Assembly (NCBI GenBank): GCA_947650365.1
Contig: OX393550.1
Location: forward strand, 52,960,879 to 53,024,878
Direction: 5' to 3'
Origin: Chamaelirium japonicum
Taxonomy: Eukaryota; Streptophyta; Magnoliopsida; Liliales; Melanthiaceae
DNA length: 64,000 nt
Positions 1 to 11,160 of the stretch are shown piece by piece. The notes below the pieces were generated by a model that worked only from the letters and a program-made list of their open reading frames with translations, did no database searches and was not told where the DNA came from. A program made the position numbers and the translations under genes. Position 1 is the stretch's first letter; every line of letters begins with the position of its first letter.

Positions 1-200
1 TGGATCGTATGAATGTATTAGAGTGGATCGTATAAGTGAATTAGAATGAATCGTACGAATGAATTAGAATGGATTGTATGAATGAATTAGAATGGATCGT
101 ACGAATGAATTAGAATGGATCATACGAATTAATTAGAATGGATCATACGAATAAATTAGAATGGATCGTACGAATGAATTAGAATGGATATATTCGTGCG
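1..200 (+). repeat. Satellite block, + orientation
   Basis: About eight monomers in + orientation, truncated by the window edge. They include a GAATGTATTAG-type and a GAGTG-type signature near the usual start of a + block. The block ends where a TATATTCGTGC variant runs into GATCCATTC in the other orientation. Confidence 0.9.
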
Positions 201-478
201 ATCCATTCTAATTCATTCGCACAATCCATTCTATTTCATTCGTACGATCCATTCTTACTCATTGGTACGATCCATTCTAATTCATTCGCACGAATGTATC
301 CATTCTAATTCATTCGTACGAATCCATTCTAATTCATTCGCACGATCTATTCTAATTCATTCGCATGAATGTAACCATTCTAATTCATTCGTACGATCCA
401 TTCTAATTCATTCGTACGATCCATTCTAATTCTTTCACACGATCCATTCTAATTCATTCACACGAATGTATCCATTCG
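201..478 (-). repeat. Satellite block, - orientation
   Basis: About twelve monomers in - orientation, several of the longer CACGAATGTATCC type. The block ends at a type X switch: CACACGAATGTATCC, then CATTCGTACGAATG, then + monomers carrying GAATAGATTG. Confidence 0.9.
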
Positions 479-615
479 TACGAATGAATTTGAATAGATT
501 GCGAATGAATTAGAATGGATCATACGAATGAATTAGAATGGATCGTATGAATGAATTAGAATGGATCGTACGAATGAATTAGAATGGATCGTGCGAATGA
601 ATTCGAATGGATCGT
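479..615 (+). repeat. Short satellite block, + orientation
   Basis: Five or six + monomers between a type X switch and a switch centred on the 14 bp perfect palindrome GGATCGTACGATCC (609-622). Confidence 0.88.
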
Positions 616-2792
616 ACGATCCATTCTAATTCATTCATACGATCCATTCTATTTCATTCGCACGAATGTATCCATTCTAATCCATTCGTACGATCCATTC
701 TAATCCATTCGTACGATCCATTCTAATTCATTCGCACAAATGTATCCATTCTAATTCATTTGTACGATCCATTCTAATTCATTTGTACGATCCATTCTAA
801 TTCATTCGTACGATCCATTCTAATTCATTCGTATGATCCATTCTAATTAATTCGTATGATCCATTCTAATTCATTCGTACGATCCATTCTAATTCATTCG
901 TACGATCCATTCTAATTCATTCGTACGATCCATTCTAATTCATTCGTACGATCCATTCTAATTCATTCGTATGATCCATTCTAATTAATTCGTATGATCC
1001 ATTCTAATTCATTCGTACGATCCATTCTAATTCATTCGTACGATCCATTCTAATTCATTCGCACAATCCATTCTATTTCATTCGTACGATCCATTCTTAC
1101 TCATTGGTACGATCCATTCTAATTCATTCGCACGAATGTATCCATTGTAATTCATTCGTACGAATCCATTCTAATTCATTCGTACAATCCATTCTATTTC
1201 ATTCGTACGATCCATTCTTACTCATTCGTATGATCCATTCTAATTCATTCGCACGAATGTATCCATTCTAAAACATTCGTACGATCCATTCTAATTCATT
1301 CGTACGATCCATTCTAAATCATTCGTACAATCCATTCTATTTCATTCGTACGATCAATTCTAATTCATTAGCACGATCCATTCTAATTCATTCGTACGAT
1401 CCATTCAAATTCATTCGCACGATCCATTCTAATTCATTCGTACAATCCATTCTATTTTATTCGTACGATCCATTCTTACTCATTCGTATGATCCATTCTA
1501 ATTCATTCGCAAGAATGTATCCATTCTAATCCATTCGTGCGATCCATTCTAATCCATTCGTACGATCCATTCTAATCCATTCGCATTAATGTAACCATTC
1601 TAATTCATTCATTTGATCCATTCTAATTCATTCGTACAATCCATTCTAATTCATTTGCCCGATCCATTCTAATTCATTCGCACGAATGTATCCATTCTAA
1701 ACCATTCATACGATCCATTCTAATTTATTCGTACGAAACATTCTAATTCATTCGTAATATCCATTCTAATTCATTCGTACGATCCATTCTAATTCATTCG
1801 TACGATCCATTCTAATTCATTCGCACGAATGTATCTATTCTAGTTCATTCGTACGATCCATTCTAATTCATTCGTACGATCCATTCTAATTCATTCGCAC
1901 GATCCATTCTAATTCAGTCGTACGATCCATTCTAATTCATTCATACGATCCTTTCTAATTCATTCGTACGATCCATTCTAATTCATTCGCACAAATATAT
2001 CCATTCTAATTCATTCGTACGATCCATTCTAATTCATTCGTACGATCCATTCTAATTCTTTCAGACGATCCATTCTAATTCATTCGTATGATCCATTCTA
2101 ATTCATTCGCACAATCCATTCTAATTCATTCGTACGATCCATTCTAATTCATTCAGACGATCCATTCTAATTCATTCGTACGATCCATTCTAATTCATTC
2201 GCACAAAAGTATCCATTCTAATTCATTCGTACGATCCATTCTAATTCATTCGCACGATCCATTCTAATTCATTCGTACGATCCATTCTAATTCATTCGCA
2301 CGATCTGTTCTTATTGATTCGCACAATCCATTCTAATTCATTCGCACGAATGTATCCATTCTAATTCATTCGTACGATCCATTCTAATTCATTCGTACGA
2401 TCCATTCTAATTCATTCGTATGATCCATTCTAATTAATTCGTATGATCCATTCTAATTCATTCGTACGATCCATTCTAATTCATTCATACAATCCATTCT
2501 AATTCATTCGTACGATCCATTCTAATTCACTCATACGATCCATTCTAATACATATATATGATCCATTCTAATTCATTTGCACGAATATATCCATTCTAAT
2601 TCATTCGTACGATCCATTCTAATTCCTTCGTACGATCCATTCTAATTCATTCGTACGATCTATTCTAATTCATTCGTACGATCCATTCTAATTCATTCGT
2701 ACGATCCATTCTAATTCCTTCGTACGATCCATTCTAATTCATTCGTACGATCCATTCTAATTCATTCGTACAATCTATTCTAATTCATTCGT
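616..2792 (-). repeat. Satellite block, - orientation (2.2 kb)
   Basis: Long - block. Signature monomers in order include CTTACTCATTGG (near 1090), several CTATTTCATTC, CATTCATTTGATCC (near 1610), CTAATACAT and CATTTGCACGAATATATCC (near 2540-2595), then CTAATTCCTTC repeated. That ending order is the mirror image of the start of the + blocks. It ends at a type X' switch (2786-2799, CATTCGTACGAATG), the reverse complement of type X. Confidence 0.9.
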
Positions 2793-3970
2793 ACGAATGG
2801 ATACATTCAGGTGAATGAATTAGAATGGATCGTATGAATGAGTAAGAATGGATCGTACGATTGAAATAGAATGGATTGCACGAATGAATAAGAATGGATC
2901 GTACGAATGAATTAGAATGGATCGTGTGAAAGAATTAGAATGGATCGTACGAATGAATTAGAATGGATCAGGCGAATGAATTAGAATAGATCGTACGAAT
3001 GAATTAGAATGGATCGTACGAAGGAATTAGAATGGATCGTACGAATGAATTAGAATGGATATATTCGTGCAAATGAATTAGAATGGATCATACGAATGAG
3101 TAAGAATGGATCGTACGAATGAAATAGAATAGATTTTACGAATGAATTAGAATGGATCCTACGAATGAATTAGAATAGATCGTGTGAAAGAATTAGAATG
3201 GATTGTATGAATGAATTAGAATGGATCGTACGAATGAATTAGAATGGATCGTACGAAGGAATTAGAATGGATCGTGCGAATGAAATAGAATAGATCGTAC
3301 GAATCAATTAGAATAGATCGTACGAATGAATTAGAATGGATCGTACGAAGGAATTAGAATGGATCGTACGAATGAATTAGAATGGATATATTCGTGCAAA
3401 TGAATTAGAATGGATCGTATGAATGTATTAGAATGGATCGTACGAATGAATTAGAATGGATCGTGTGAAAGAATTAAAATGGATCGTACGAATGAATTAG
3501 AATGGATCGTGCGAATGAATTAGAATGGATACATTTGTGCGAATAAATTAGAATGGATCGTACGAATGAATTAGAATGGATCGTATGAATGAATTAGAAT
3601 GGATACATTCGTGCGAATGAATTAGAATGGATCGGACGAATGAATTAGAATGGATCGTATGAATGAATTAGAATGGATCAAATGAATGAATTAGAATGGT
3701 TACATTCATGCGAATGAATTAGAATGGATCGTACGAATGGATTAGAATGGATCGTACGAATGGATACATTCGAGCGAATGAATTAGAATGGATCGTACGA
3801 ATGAATTAGAATGGATCGTACGAATGGATTAGAATAGATCCTACGAATGGATTAGAATGGATACCTTTGTGCATATGAATTAGAATGAATCGTACGAATG
3901 AATTATAATGGATCATATTAATGAAGTAGAATGGATCGTACGAATGAATTAGAATGGATACATTCGTGCA
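2793..3970 (+). repeat. Satellite block, + orientation (1.2 kb)
   Basis: Holds the + signatures GAATGAGTAAG, GAATGAAATAG, GAAGGAATTAG and TATATTCGTGCAAATG (near 3060 and again near 3385), TTACATTCATGCG (near 3700) and the rare ACCTTTGTGCATATG (near 3862). It ends at a switch around the palindrome CGTGCACG near 3970; a similar switch is at ~46508. Confidence 0.9.
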
Positions 3971-4184
3971 CGATCCATTCTAATTCATTCGCACGAATGT
4001 ATCCATTCTAATTCATTCGTACGATCCATTCTAAGTCATTCGTACGATCCATTCTAATTCAGTCGTAAGATCCATTCTAATTCATTTGTACGATCCATTC
4101 TAATTCATTCATACAATCCATTCTAATTCTTTCACACGATCGTACGATCCATTCTAATTCATTCACACGAATGTATCCATTCGT
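3971..4184 (-). repeat. Short satellite block, - orientation
   Basis: About nine - monomers between the GTGCAC-centred switch and a type X switch (CGTACG at 4182-4187). Confidence 0.88.
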
Positions 4185-6248
4185 ACGAAGGAATTAGAAT
4201 AGATTGTACGAATGAATTAGAATGGATCGTACGAATGAATTAGAATGGATCGTACGAAGGAATTAGAATGGATCGTACGAATGAATTAGAATGGATCGTA
4301 CGAATGAATTAGAATAGATCGTACGAATGAATTAGAATGGATCGTACGAAGGAATTAGAATGGATCGTACGAATGAATTAGAATGGATATATTCGTGCAA
4401 ATGAATTAGAATGGATCGTATGAATGTATTAGATTGGATCGTATGAGTGAATTAGAATGGATCGTACGAATGAATTAGAATGGATCGTATGAATGAATTA
4501 AAATGGATACATTCGTGCGAATGAATTAGAATGGATTGTGCGAATGAATTAAAACAGATCGTGCGAATGAATTAGAATGGATCTTACGAATGAATTAGAA
4601 TGGATCGTGCGAATGAATTAGAATGGATCGTACGAATGAATTAGAATGGATACATTTGTGCGAATGAATTAGAATAGATCGTACGAATGAATTAGACTGG
4701 ATCGTATGAATGAATTAGAATGGATCGTACGAATGAGTAAGAATGGATCATACGAATGAAATAGAATGGATTGCACGAATGAATTAGAATGGATCATACG
4801 AATGAATTAGAATGGATCGTGTGAAAGAATTAGAATGGATTGTATGAATGAATTAGAATGGATCGTACGAATGAATTAGAATGGATCGTACGAAGGAATT
4901 AGAATGGATCGTATGAATGAATTAGAATGGATCGTACGAATGAATTAGAATAGATCGTACGAATGAATTAGAATGGATCGTATGAAGGAATTAGAATGGA
5001 TCGTACGAATGAATTAGAATGGATATATTCGTGCAAATGAATTAGAATGGATCGTATGAATGTATTAGAATGGATCGTATGAGTGAATTAGAATGGATCG
5101 TACGAATGAATTAGAATGGATCGTATGAATGAATTAGAATGGATACATTCGTGCGAATGAATTAGAATGGATCGTGCGAATCAATTAGACTGGATCGTGC
5201 GAATGAATAGGAATAGATCATACGAATGAATTAGAATGGATCGTACGAATTAATTAGAATGGATACATTCGTGCGAATGAATTAGAATGGATTGTATGAA
5301 TGAATTAGAATGGATCGTACGAATGATTTAGAATGGATCATACAAATTAATTAGAATGGATCATACGAATGAATTAGAATGGATCGTACGAATGAATTAG
5401 AATGGATCGTACGAATGAATTAGAATGGATACATTCGTGCGAATGAATTAGAATGGATTGTGCGAATGAATAAGAACAGATCGTGCGAATATATTAGAAT
5501 GGATCGTACGAATGAATTAGAATGGATCATGCGAATGAATTAGATTGGATCGTACGAATGAATTAGAATAGATACATTTGTGCGAATGAATTAGAATGGA
5601 TCGTACGAATGAAGAATTAGAATGGATCGTACGAATGAATTAGAATGGATCGTATGAATGAATTAGAATGGATCGTACGAATGGATTAGAATGGATCGTG
5701 CGAATGAATTAGAATGGATCGTACGAATGAATTAGAATGGATCGTACGAATGAACTAGAATGGATACATTCGTGTGAATGAATTAGAATGGATCGTACGA
5801 ATGAATTAGAATGGATCGTACGAATGAATTAGAATGGATCTTACGAATGAATTAGAATGGATCGTACGAATGAATTAGAATAGATTGTACGAATGAATTA
5901 GAATGGATACATTCGTGCGAATGAATTAGAATGGATCGGACGAATGAAATAGAATGGATCGTACGAATGAATTAGAATGGATCGTACGAATGAATTAGAA
6001 TGGATCGTACGAATAAATTAGAATGGATACATTCGTCCGAATGAATTAGAATGGATCATACGAATGAGTAAGAATGGATCGTACGAATGAAATAGAATAG
6101 ATTGTACGAATGAATTAGAATGGATCCTACGAATGAATTAGAATGGATCGTGTAAAAGAATTAGAATGGATTGTATGAATGAATTAGAATGGATCGTATG
6201 AATGAATTAGAATGGATCGTGCGAATGAATTCGAATGGATCGTACGAA
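4185..6248 (+). repeat. Satellite block, + orientation (2.1 kb)
   Basis: Starts with the usual post-X order: GAATAGATTG, GAAGGAATTAG twice, TATATTCGTGCAAATG (near 4387), GAATGTATTAG, GAGTGAATTAG. This order starts again near 4900-5090. It ends with GAGTAAG, GAAATAG, GGATCCTACG, a GTGTAAAAGAATTAG monomer and GATTGTATG, then a type Y switch at GAATTC. Confidence 0.9.
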
Positions 6249-6365
6249 TTCATTCTAATTCATTCATACAATCCATTCTAATTCTTTCACACGATCTATT
6301 CTAATTCATTCGTAGGATCCATTCTAATCCATTCGTACAATCTATTCTATTTCATTCGTACGATC
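6249..6365 (-). repeat. Satellite block, - orientation, interrupted by the retrotransposon
   Basis: Downstream arm of a type Y inverted repeat: CATACAATCC, TTTCACACGATC, CGTAGGATCC, CTATTTCATTC in order, the mirror image of 6060-6180. Uninterrupted copies of this arm (after ~18492, 25573, 40941, 53325) continue with CATTCTTACTCATTC. Here the run is cut after GATC at 6365 by the start of the LTR. Confidence 0.9.
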
Positions 6366-7434
6366 TGTTGGGGGTAGCTGAAATCTGCCCTGGAGTTCGC
6401 ACCCCCCCTCCGCGCTCACCAAATCACCTTGACAGGGAACGAGATCCACATTGGGCTGAAGGGGCCTTAGGCTAAAAGCTCGCTCAGGAGCTCGCCCAAG
6501 CTCGCGTAGGAGTTCGCTGGAGATGGCAGCGGGAGTTAGACCGTCATGCATATAAAGATACCGGCACCACAAATGCCCCTAGCTCATGCAGGAGCTCGCC
6601 CAAGCTCGCGCAGGAGCTCGCCCAAGTTCGCCCTTGCCTGTGGATCTCATAGACCCCAGGATTCCAAGGGGTAGGGAACTCGCCCAGGCGCTCGCCCTCC
6701 CCTCCCATGCTAACCAAATCACCTTGACAGGGAGCGAGCTCCATATTGGGCCGAAGGGGCCTTAGGCAAAGAGCTCGCGTAGGAGCTCGCCCAAGCTCGC
6801 TCAGGAGCTCGCCCAAGTTCGCTCAGGAGCTCGATCAATCTCTCTCAGGAGCTCGCCCAAGCTCGCTCAGGAGCTTGCCCAAGCTCGCCAGAACTCCCCA
6901 GTTTATCGAAGAGGTCACTCCCGCGAGGTCCGACTCTTGATAGATATGAAAGAGAAGGCAGAGCAATGGAGGGCGAGCTCGCCCTGGCTTCCCACCGGAG
7001 GTCGCCCACAGTGCATGAAGATCTCCCAGACTTGAATATTCCAGAATAGCCACCTGGCAGCAACAAGAAAGATGCTCTCCCCCACTCAAACCGCTTGGCA
7101 GGCTCGACGATAAAGAATGTCAGGGACGCGAGTACCAAGGACTGTCAGAGACCCACGTGAGCCAGAACGTGGGGGTCTAGAAGTCTCTGGAAAGAATCTC
7201 CACGTGTCGGGCCGCGGTAGGTCGCCAATGTCTATAAATGCTCACCCCCAGGCTCTAAAGTACAGGTTCGAAACCCTTTTCCCTACCACTTTCGTCCACT
7301 AAAGCTCGTCGTTGTGCACCTGAGACTGACTTGAGCGTCGGAGGGTCTGCGCTCCTAAGGGAGCCAGCCATTCTCACGCTTTTTCTTTGTCTTGCAGGTA
7401 GCCCGCACGGACCAGCGAAAAAATCCCCCGAACA
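6366..7434 (+). repeat. 5' LTR (about 1.07 kb)
   Basis: Starts TGTTGGGGG and ends CCCCCGAACA, which form a near-perfect short terminal inverted repeat with the usual TG...CA ends, two bases before the primer site. Inside, a segment of ~115 bp occurs twice about 295 bp apart (shared AAATCACCTTGACAGGGA at 6421 and 6716). The first half is dense in a short motif around GGAGCTCGCCCAAG (roughly ten copies between 6475 and 6895). The last third holds a CCAAT-TATA promoter and the ACTTGAGCGTCGGAGGG-type stretch common near the ends of plant Tat LTRs. No second LTR is present, so insertion age cannot be estimated. Small open frames in it on both strands look accidental. Confidence 0.85.
7154..7270 (+). 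promoter_or_regulatory. LTR promoter: two G-boxes, CCAAT and TATA box
   Basis: CACGTG occurs at 7154-7159 and 7201-7206 (the latter as CACGTGTC, an ABRE-like form), CCAAT at 7225-7229 and TATAAA at 7233-7238. The spacing fits a pol II promoter with transcription starting roughly at 7260-7270. G-boxes bind bZIP and bHLH factors in plants, so light, ABA or stress response is possible but is inference. A weaker TATAAA lies at 6551-6556 without an obvious CCAAT box next to it. Confidence 0.6.
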
Positions 7435-7436
7435 TT

Positions 7437-7454
7437 TGGCGCCGTCTGTGGGAT
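7437..7454 (+). other. Primer binding site (Asp-tRNA type)
   Basis: TGGCGCCGTCTGTGGGAT lies two bases after the LTR end. The first nine bases are complementary to the 3' acceptor end of plant tRNA-Asp; the rest matches poorly. This is the normal place for minus-strand priming and fixes the right edge of the LTR. Confidence 0.75.
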
Positions 7455-7524
7455 CTTTCGACTGGTTCCGGCGAGAACGCCTACGACCACACGGTTAGAC
7501 ACCGGAGGCTCTCGTAACCCAAAG
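7455..7524 (+). other. Leader between primer site and gag start
   Basis: Untranslated leader of 70 bases, where the packaging signal of such elements normally lies. No specific motif recognised. Confidence 0.5.
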
Positions 7525-7686
7525 ATGGCTCCGGCGACAAGGGGACGCCGGCGACCGAGGACCCGTGCGAGGTCTGCGCGCAGCGAACCTCCTATTGAGA
7601 CCCCCCAGCCCCATGTCCCGCTCAGTGACCAACTCCTGTTGGAGATGCTGGCTACCCAGCGGGCAATGATGGATGAACTGATGTGA
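7525..7686 (+). pseudogene. gag: Gag N-terminus, ending in a premature TGA
   Basis: The ATG at 7525 opens 53 codons rich in Arg and Pro (several arginine clusters), followed by a short LLLEMLATQ-type helix, then TGA at 7684-7686. The frame goes on at once with Gag sequence, so this is the start of the same gene and not a separate peptide. The basic start fits a nucleic-acid-binding Gag terminus. Confidence 0.75.
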
Positions 7687-8802
7687 CTCCGTCAGGTTCC
7701 GGCGGCCAGCCGACGGTCTGGGCCGGTGAAAACGGCATCTCCGGTGCGACCACCAGCATCAACATCGCACCCGCCCATGACCATTCCGGCTCAGCAGGTT
7801 TCCCGTCCGGAACCCCCGGTCGAGAGAGCGGCCGTGCGTGGAGTGCCGGAAACCCCGCTTACGAGGCTGCAGAAGCTAGTAACCCAGCGGTCTAGCAACC
7901 AGGCGACCTCGCGGGCGACCATCCCTCGCCGCCGTAGCCGGAGCGCCGATTCTAACGAGTCGGAGGAAAGGTCTCTAGAGCGGGATCGTGACCCACATCA
8001 TCGGCGACGTGGGAAAGAGCCCGCGGTGGCTATACCTTCCGAAGCTCGAGAGGCAACGGCCTCCCACAGACCAACCGCCACGATGAAGGAATCCACGGGC
8101 GAACAACGAGGAGGCCGCCGAGCGGTAGCCCCCGAGGGTCGCCGCGGGGCGGATCCGAACCTCCCTCGAGGGAGCGTGCACGGCCGCCTAGGACCTGCGC
8201 AGCAGCCTCTGGGAGTTTTCCCCGGGCACTGGCAGCGACCTAACGCGACGGTAGACCTGCTGGAAGACCTCGCCGCCCACGGGGGTAGCTCGCCCTTCAC
8301 GAGCGAGGTGCACCAAGGAGGTTTCCCTCACTATTGGACCCCGCCTAAGTTTGTACTGTTCGATGGATCGCAAGATCCAGTCGACCACCTATTGGCTTAC
8401 CGGAAGCTGTTATTCTTTCGGGACCAAGATCATGTTTTGTGCCGGGCTTTCCCTAGCAGCTTGACGGGATCGGCGTTAAATTGGTTCCACAAATTACCGT
8501 CGGGCACCATTCCAGACTTCCCAACTCTCTCCAAGTTGTTTCTGGAGCAGTACCGGTGCAACAGACAGCCCCTTAAGAGGATCGAGTCCCTCTTCACTTT
8601 GTCCATGGGAGCCCGCGAAACTCTTCGAAGCTTCGCGACACGCTTCCGAAGCGCCTACCTCGCTCTGGAGGACGCTGTCGGCCAAGATCGCACGACGGTG
8701 AGCGCGTTCCGGAACGCCCTCCCCGAGGGAAGCAAGCTTCATGATGCCCTGGTAATCAAGGATCCCCGCATGATCATCGAGCTATTCGCCCTTGTCCAGT
8801 AG
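7687..8802 (+). pseudogene. gag: Gag central region (retrotransposon Gag domain)
   Basis: A low-complexity Arg/Pro/Ser-rich stretch (to about 8330) is followed by a typical plant retrotransposon Gag (capsid-like) domain from about 8338. Landmarks are the PPKFVLFDGSQDP entry, then ALNWFHKLP, then an FLEQYRCNRQP helix and an LRSFATRFRS segment. In the family this domain assembles the virus-like particle. The frame is closed by TAG at 8800-8802 just after the domain, and Gag continues beyond it in frame. Confidence 0.85.
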
Positions 8803-10029
8803 CACATTAAGCTCGAAGATGCGGTGTTAGAACAGAAGGGAAAGGTAGTCGAGCAGCGACCTCCTCCGGCTCTGCGACCTCGCGTTGTTAAGGCCGTGGA
8901 GAGGCGGGAGGTGCCACAGGTGGCACCTTTGCCCGAACCGCCCGTAGCTCCTGCCGTACAGCCCGCGGAAGCCCCCCCGGTGGTCGCTGGAAGGCCGGCG
9001 AACTGGCACCTGCCTCCGGGACCCGGGGAGCGGGATTTTACCATGTTAACCCACTCGCCAGGGCAAATCTTTCACCAGATTCGGAACGAACCATTCTTTC
9101 AGTATCCACCCCCCCTGCAGGTCGGGGAGCCCGGCTCAACCGACAATTCGCGGTGGTGCACCTTTCATCACAGCCCCGGGCATCACACCAATAGATGCCG
9201 GGCTCTGAAGAACCACCTCGAGGACTTGGTCACCCAGGGCCATTTGGATCAGTTTATTTCGCCTCCAAGGAGGTTCGAGGTGATACCGACACGGGCTCCT
9301 CGGGAGGGAGATCGCCTGGGGCCCGCTGAGCCCGTCCTGCCTCCACCTCCCCCGAGAGGGCCGGTGGTCTGTCACACCATCAGCGGGCGCCTGAACGGCC
9401 CAAGATCCAGCAACAAGGTTCGGCGACAAGTTAGAGAGATGGAGCGGGCTCAGAAGGTATTCTCCGTTTCTCTAACTCCTATACTGCACCGAACGCCGAG
9501 GGTAGAAGCCCGAGACTTTATTTGGTTCTCGGAGGAGGACATGGACGGGGTCGTTACCCCCCACAATGACCCCCTTGTCATAGGCCTAATGATGGCAAAC
9601 ATCAAAGTAAGGCGGGTCGTGGTTGACCCAGGAAGTGCCGTAGACATCCTGTTCTTGTCGGCCTTCCAGCGAATAGGACTGAGACAAATTGATCTGTCCC
9701 CCTCAACGGGCTCGCTCACCGGTTTCACTGGCGAGGTCGCTAAGGTGGTAGGGGAGATAACCCTCACCGTAACGGTGGGCCCGGAGGTACGTCAAGTCCG
9801 TTTCGCGGTGGTGGACGGGCAGTCCGCTTTTAATGCCATCCTAGGGCAACCCTGGTTGAGGCAGATGAAAGCGGTGTCCTCGCCTAATCACCAGGCCCTC
9901 AAGTTTCCCACAAACGGAGGGGTCGTGGTAATTCGAGGAGACCAGGTCGCTGCTACCAGGTGCGAGCAGGACGTCTTTCACCTCGCAGACATGGAGGTCA
10001 CTGAGGCCAAGAGGCCCGCGCCCTCCTAG
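8803..10029 (+). pseudogene. pro: Gag C-terminus with zinc knuckle, and aspartic protease
   Basis: Continues the gag frame after the 8800 stop. A Pro-rich linker is followed by a C-x2-H-x4-H-x4-C zinc knuckle at 9157-9198, the nucleic-acid-binding part of Gag in Tat elements. The retropepsin-like protease follows; its active-site motif reads DPGSAVD starting at 9625, where D-(S/T/P)-G-S is usual for this clade, and ILGQPWL near 9838 is the second conserved protease motif. The segment stops at TAG 10027-10029, either decay or a natural boundary. The protease would cut the polyprotein during particle maturation. Confidence 0.85.
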
Positions 10030-11160
10030 CAATTAACGCCCACCTCAAGCGGGCTCCCTCAAAGCCCGAGAGAGGTCGCCTCACTTAGATCCCCCACTCC
10101 ACCCCCGGGTGGGAGCGGCGTGGATTTTGAGCTCGAGAAGAAAGGCCGCCTACCAGGGACCCAGAGAGGAAGTTTTCCCATTACCGAGCCGCTACAAGAA
10201 GTCAACATCGGAAGCGAGGACGGACCGAGGATTGTTAGTCTCGGGACCTCGCTAACCAAGGGCGAGGTCCTGGCCTTGACCTACATACTCAGGGAATACC
10301 GTGACGTATTCGCTTGGAGCTTCGCGGATATGCCAGGGATTGACCCGGAGGTCGCCTGTCATCGTCTGTACACCATGAAAGAGTTCCCGCCGATCAAGCA
10401 AAAAGCTCGGCACATACCGGCTGCGAAGTCCATCGCAATGGCGGTGGAGATGGACAAGCTAGAGCGAGCTGGCTTTATTCGCGAGGCGCACTTTCCCGAG
10501 TGGATCTCCAACATCGTGGCGGTGCCAAAGAAGAGCGGGGCGGTCAGAGTGTGCATTGACTTCTCCGACCTCAATAAAGCATGCCCGAAGGACAGTTTTC
10601 CCCTTCCATGGATAGGCGCGCTGGTCGACGGAGCTGTCGGGTTTCAGGCCCTGTCCTTCATGGATGGATATTCTGGGTATAACCAGATACCTCTCCACGT
10701 CGACGATCAAGAGAAGACCGCCTTCTATTCTGGGGCGGGCTACCAGAAGCTATTCTGCTATCGAGTGATGCCTTTTGGATTTAAGAACGCTGGAGCCACC
10801 TACCAAAGGTTAGTCACTCAGATGTTCAAGGGTCAGATCGGCAGGAATGTCGAAGTTTATATAGACGACCTCCTGGTAAAAAGTCGAGAGCGAGAGGGGC
10901 ATGTCGTTGATCTCCGCGAAACCTTCAAAGTGCTGAGAAAGTACCAAATGAGGCTGAACCCGGCAAAGTGCGCATTCGGGGTGACTTCGGGGAAATTCCT
11001 AGGGTACATGGTCACCCACAGGGGGATCGAGGCGGACCCTGGGCAAATCCGAGCACTTGTCGAGATGCCCGCACCAAGAACCCGGCAGGAAGTCCAGAGG
11101 TTGAGAGGGCGAATCGCCGCGCTCAATCGATTCATCTCCAAATCCTCAAACAACTACCGA
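10030..11160 (+). pseudogene. pol: Reverse transcriptase domain
   Basis: Same frame as gag. A linker (10030-10300) leads into the RT. Motif landmarks: a DLNKACPKDSFPLP stretch near 10568, motif A as LSFMDGYSGYNQI (family usually has FMDAYSGYNQI), MPFGFKNAGATYQ near 10770 (motif B), the catalytic YIDD at 10858-10869, and an FLGYMV thumb-side motif near 10996. The catalytic aspartates are present and no stop lies inside the domain. It copies element RNA into DNA in the cytoplasmic particle. Unless translation starts internally, this part is not expressed. Confidence 0.92.

Larger units (their letters stand above)
1..6365. repeat. Satellite array, left part (23/28 bp monomer, strand-switching)
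   Basis: Uninterrupted satellite of a 23 bp monomer whose core is GAATGAATTAGAATGG, with a GATC and a palindromic CGTACG in the remaining bases. A 28 bp variant replaces one C with ACATTC and so gains the near-palindrome CATTCGTGCGAATG. The monomer is about 35% GC. Orientation on the top strand changes near 200, 479, 615, 2792, 3970, 4184 and 6249. The array enters from beyond the left edge and stops at the LTR of the retrotransposon. It has no gene; the one open frame in it (184-429) is a translation of the repeat itself. The monomer family is not one I recognise. Confidence 0.97.

Noticed and set aside
184..429. Open reading frame of 81 codons in the satellite
   Set aside because: The peptide is a repeat of IHSNSFVRSIL-like units caused by translating the 23 bp monomer; no start context, no conservation beyond the repeat.
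1..6365. CRISPR-like array
   Set aside because: Direct repeats are contiguous and have no unique spacers. Orientation changes and plant context exclude it.
6342..7302. Several short open frames on both strands of the LTR
   Set aside because: GC-rich sequence with few stops. The frames overlap each other and the promoter, and share only the internal LTR repeats.
7435..7454. A perfect tRNA primer match
   Set aside because: Only the first nine bases fit tRNA-Asp; the rest does not, so the exact primer is not claimed.
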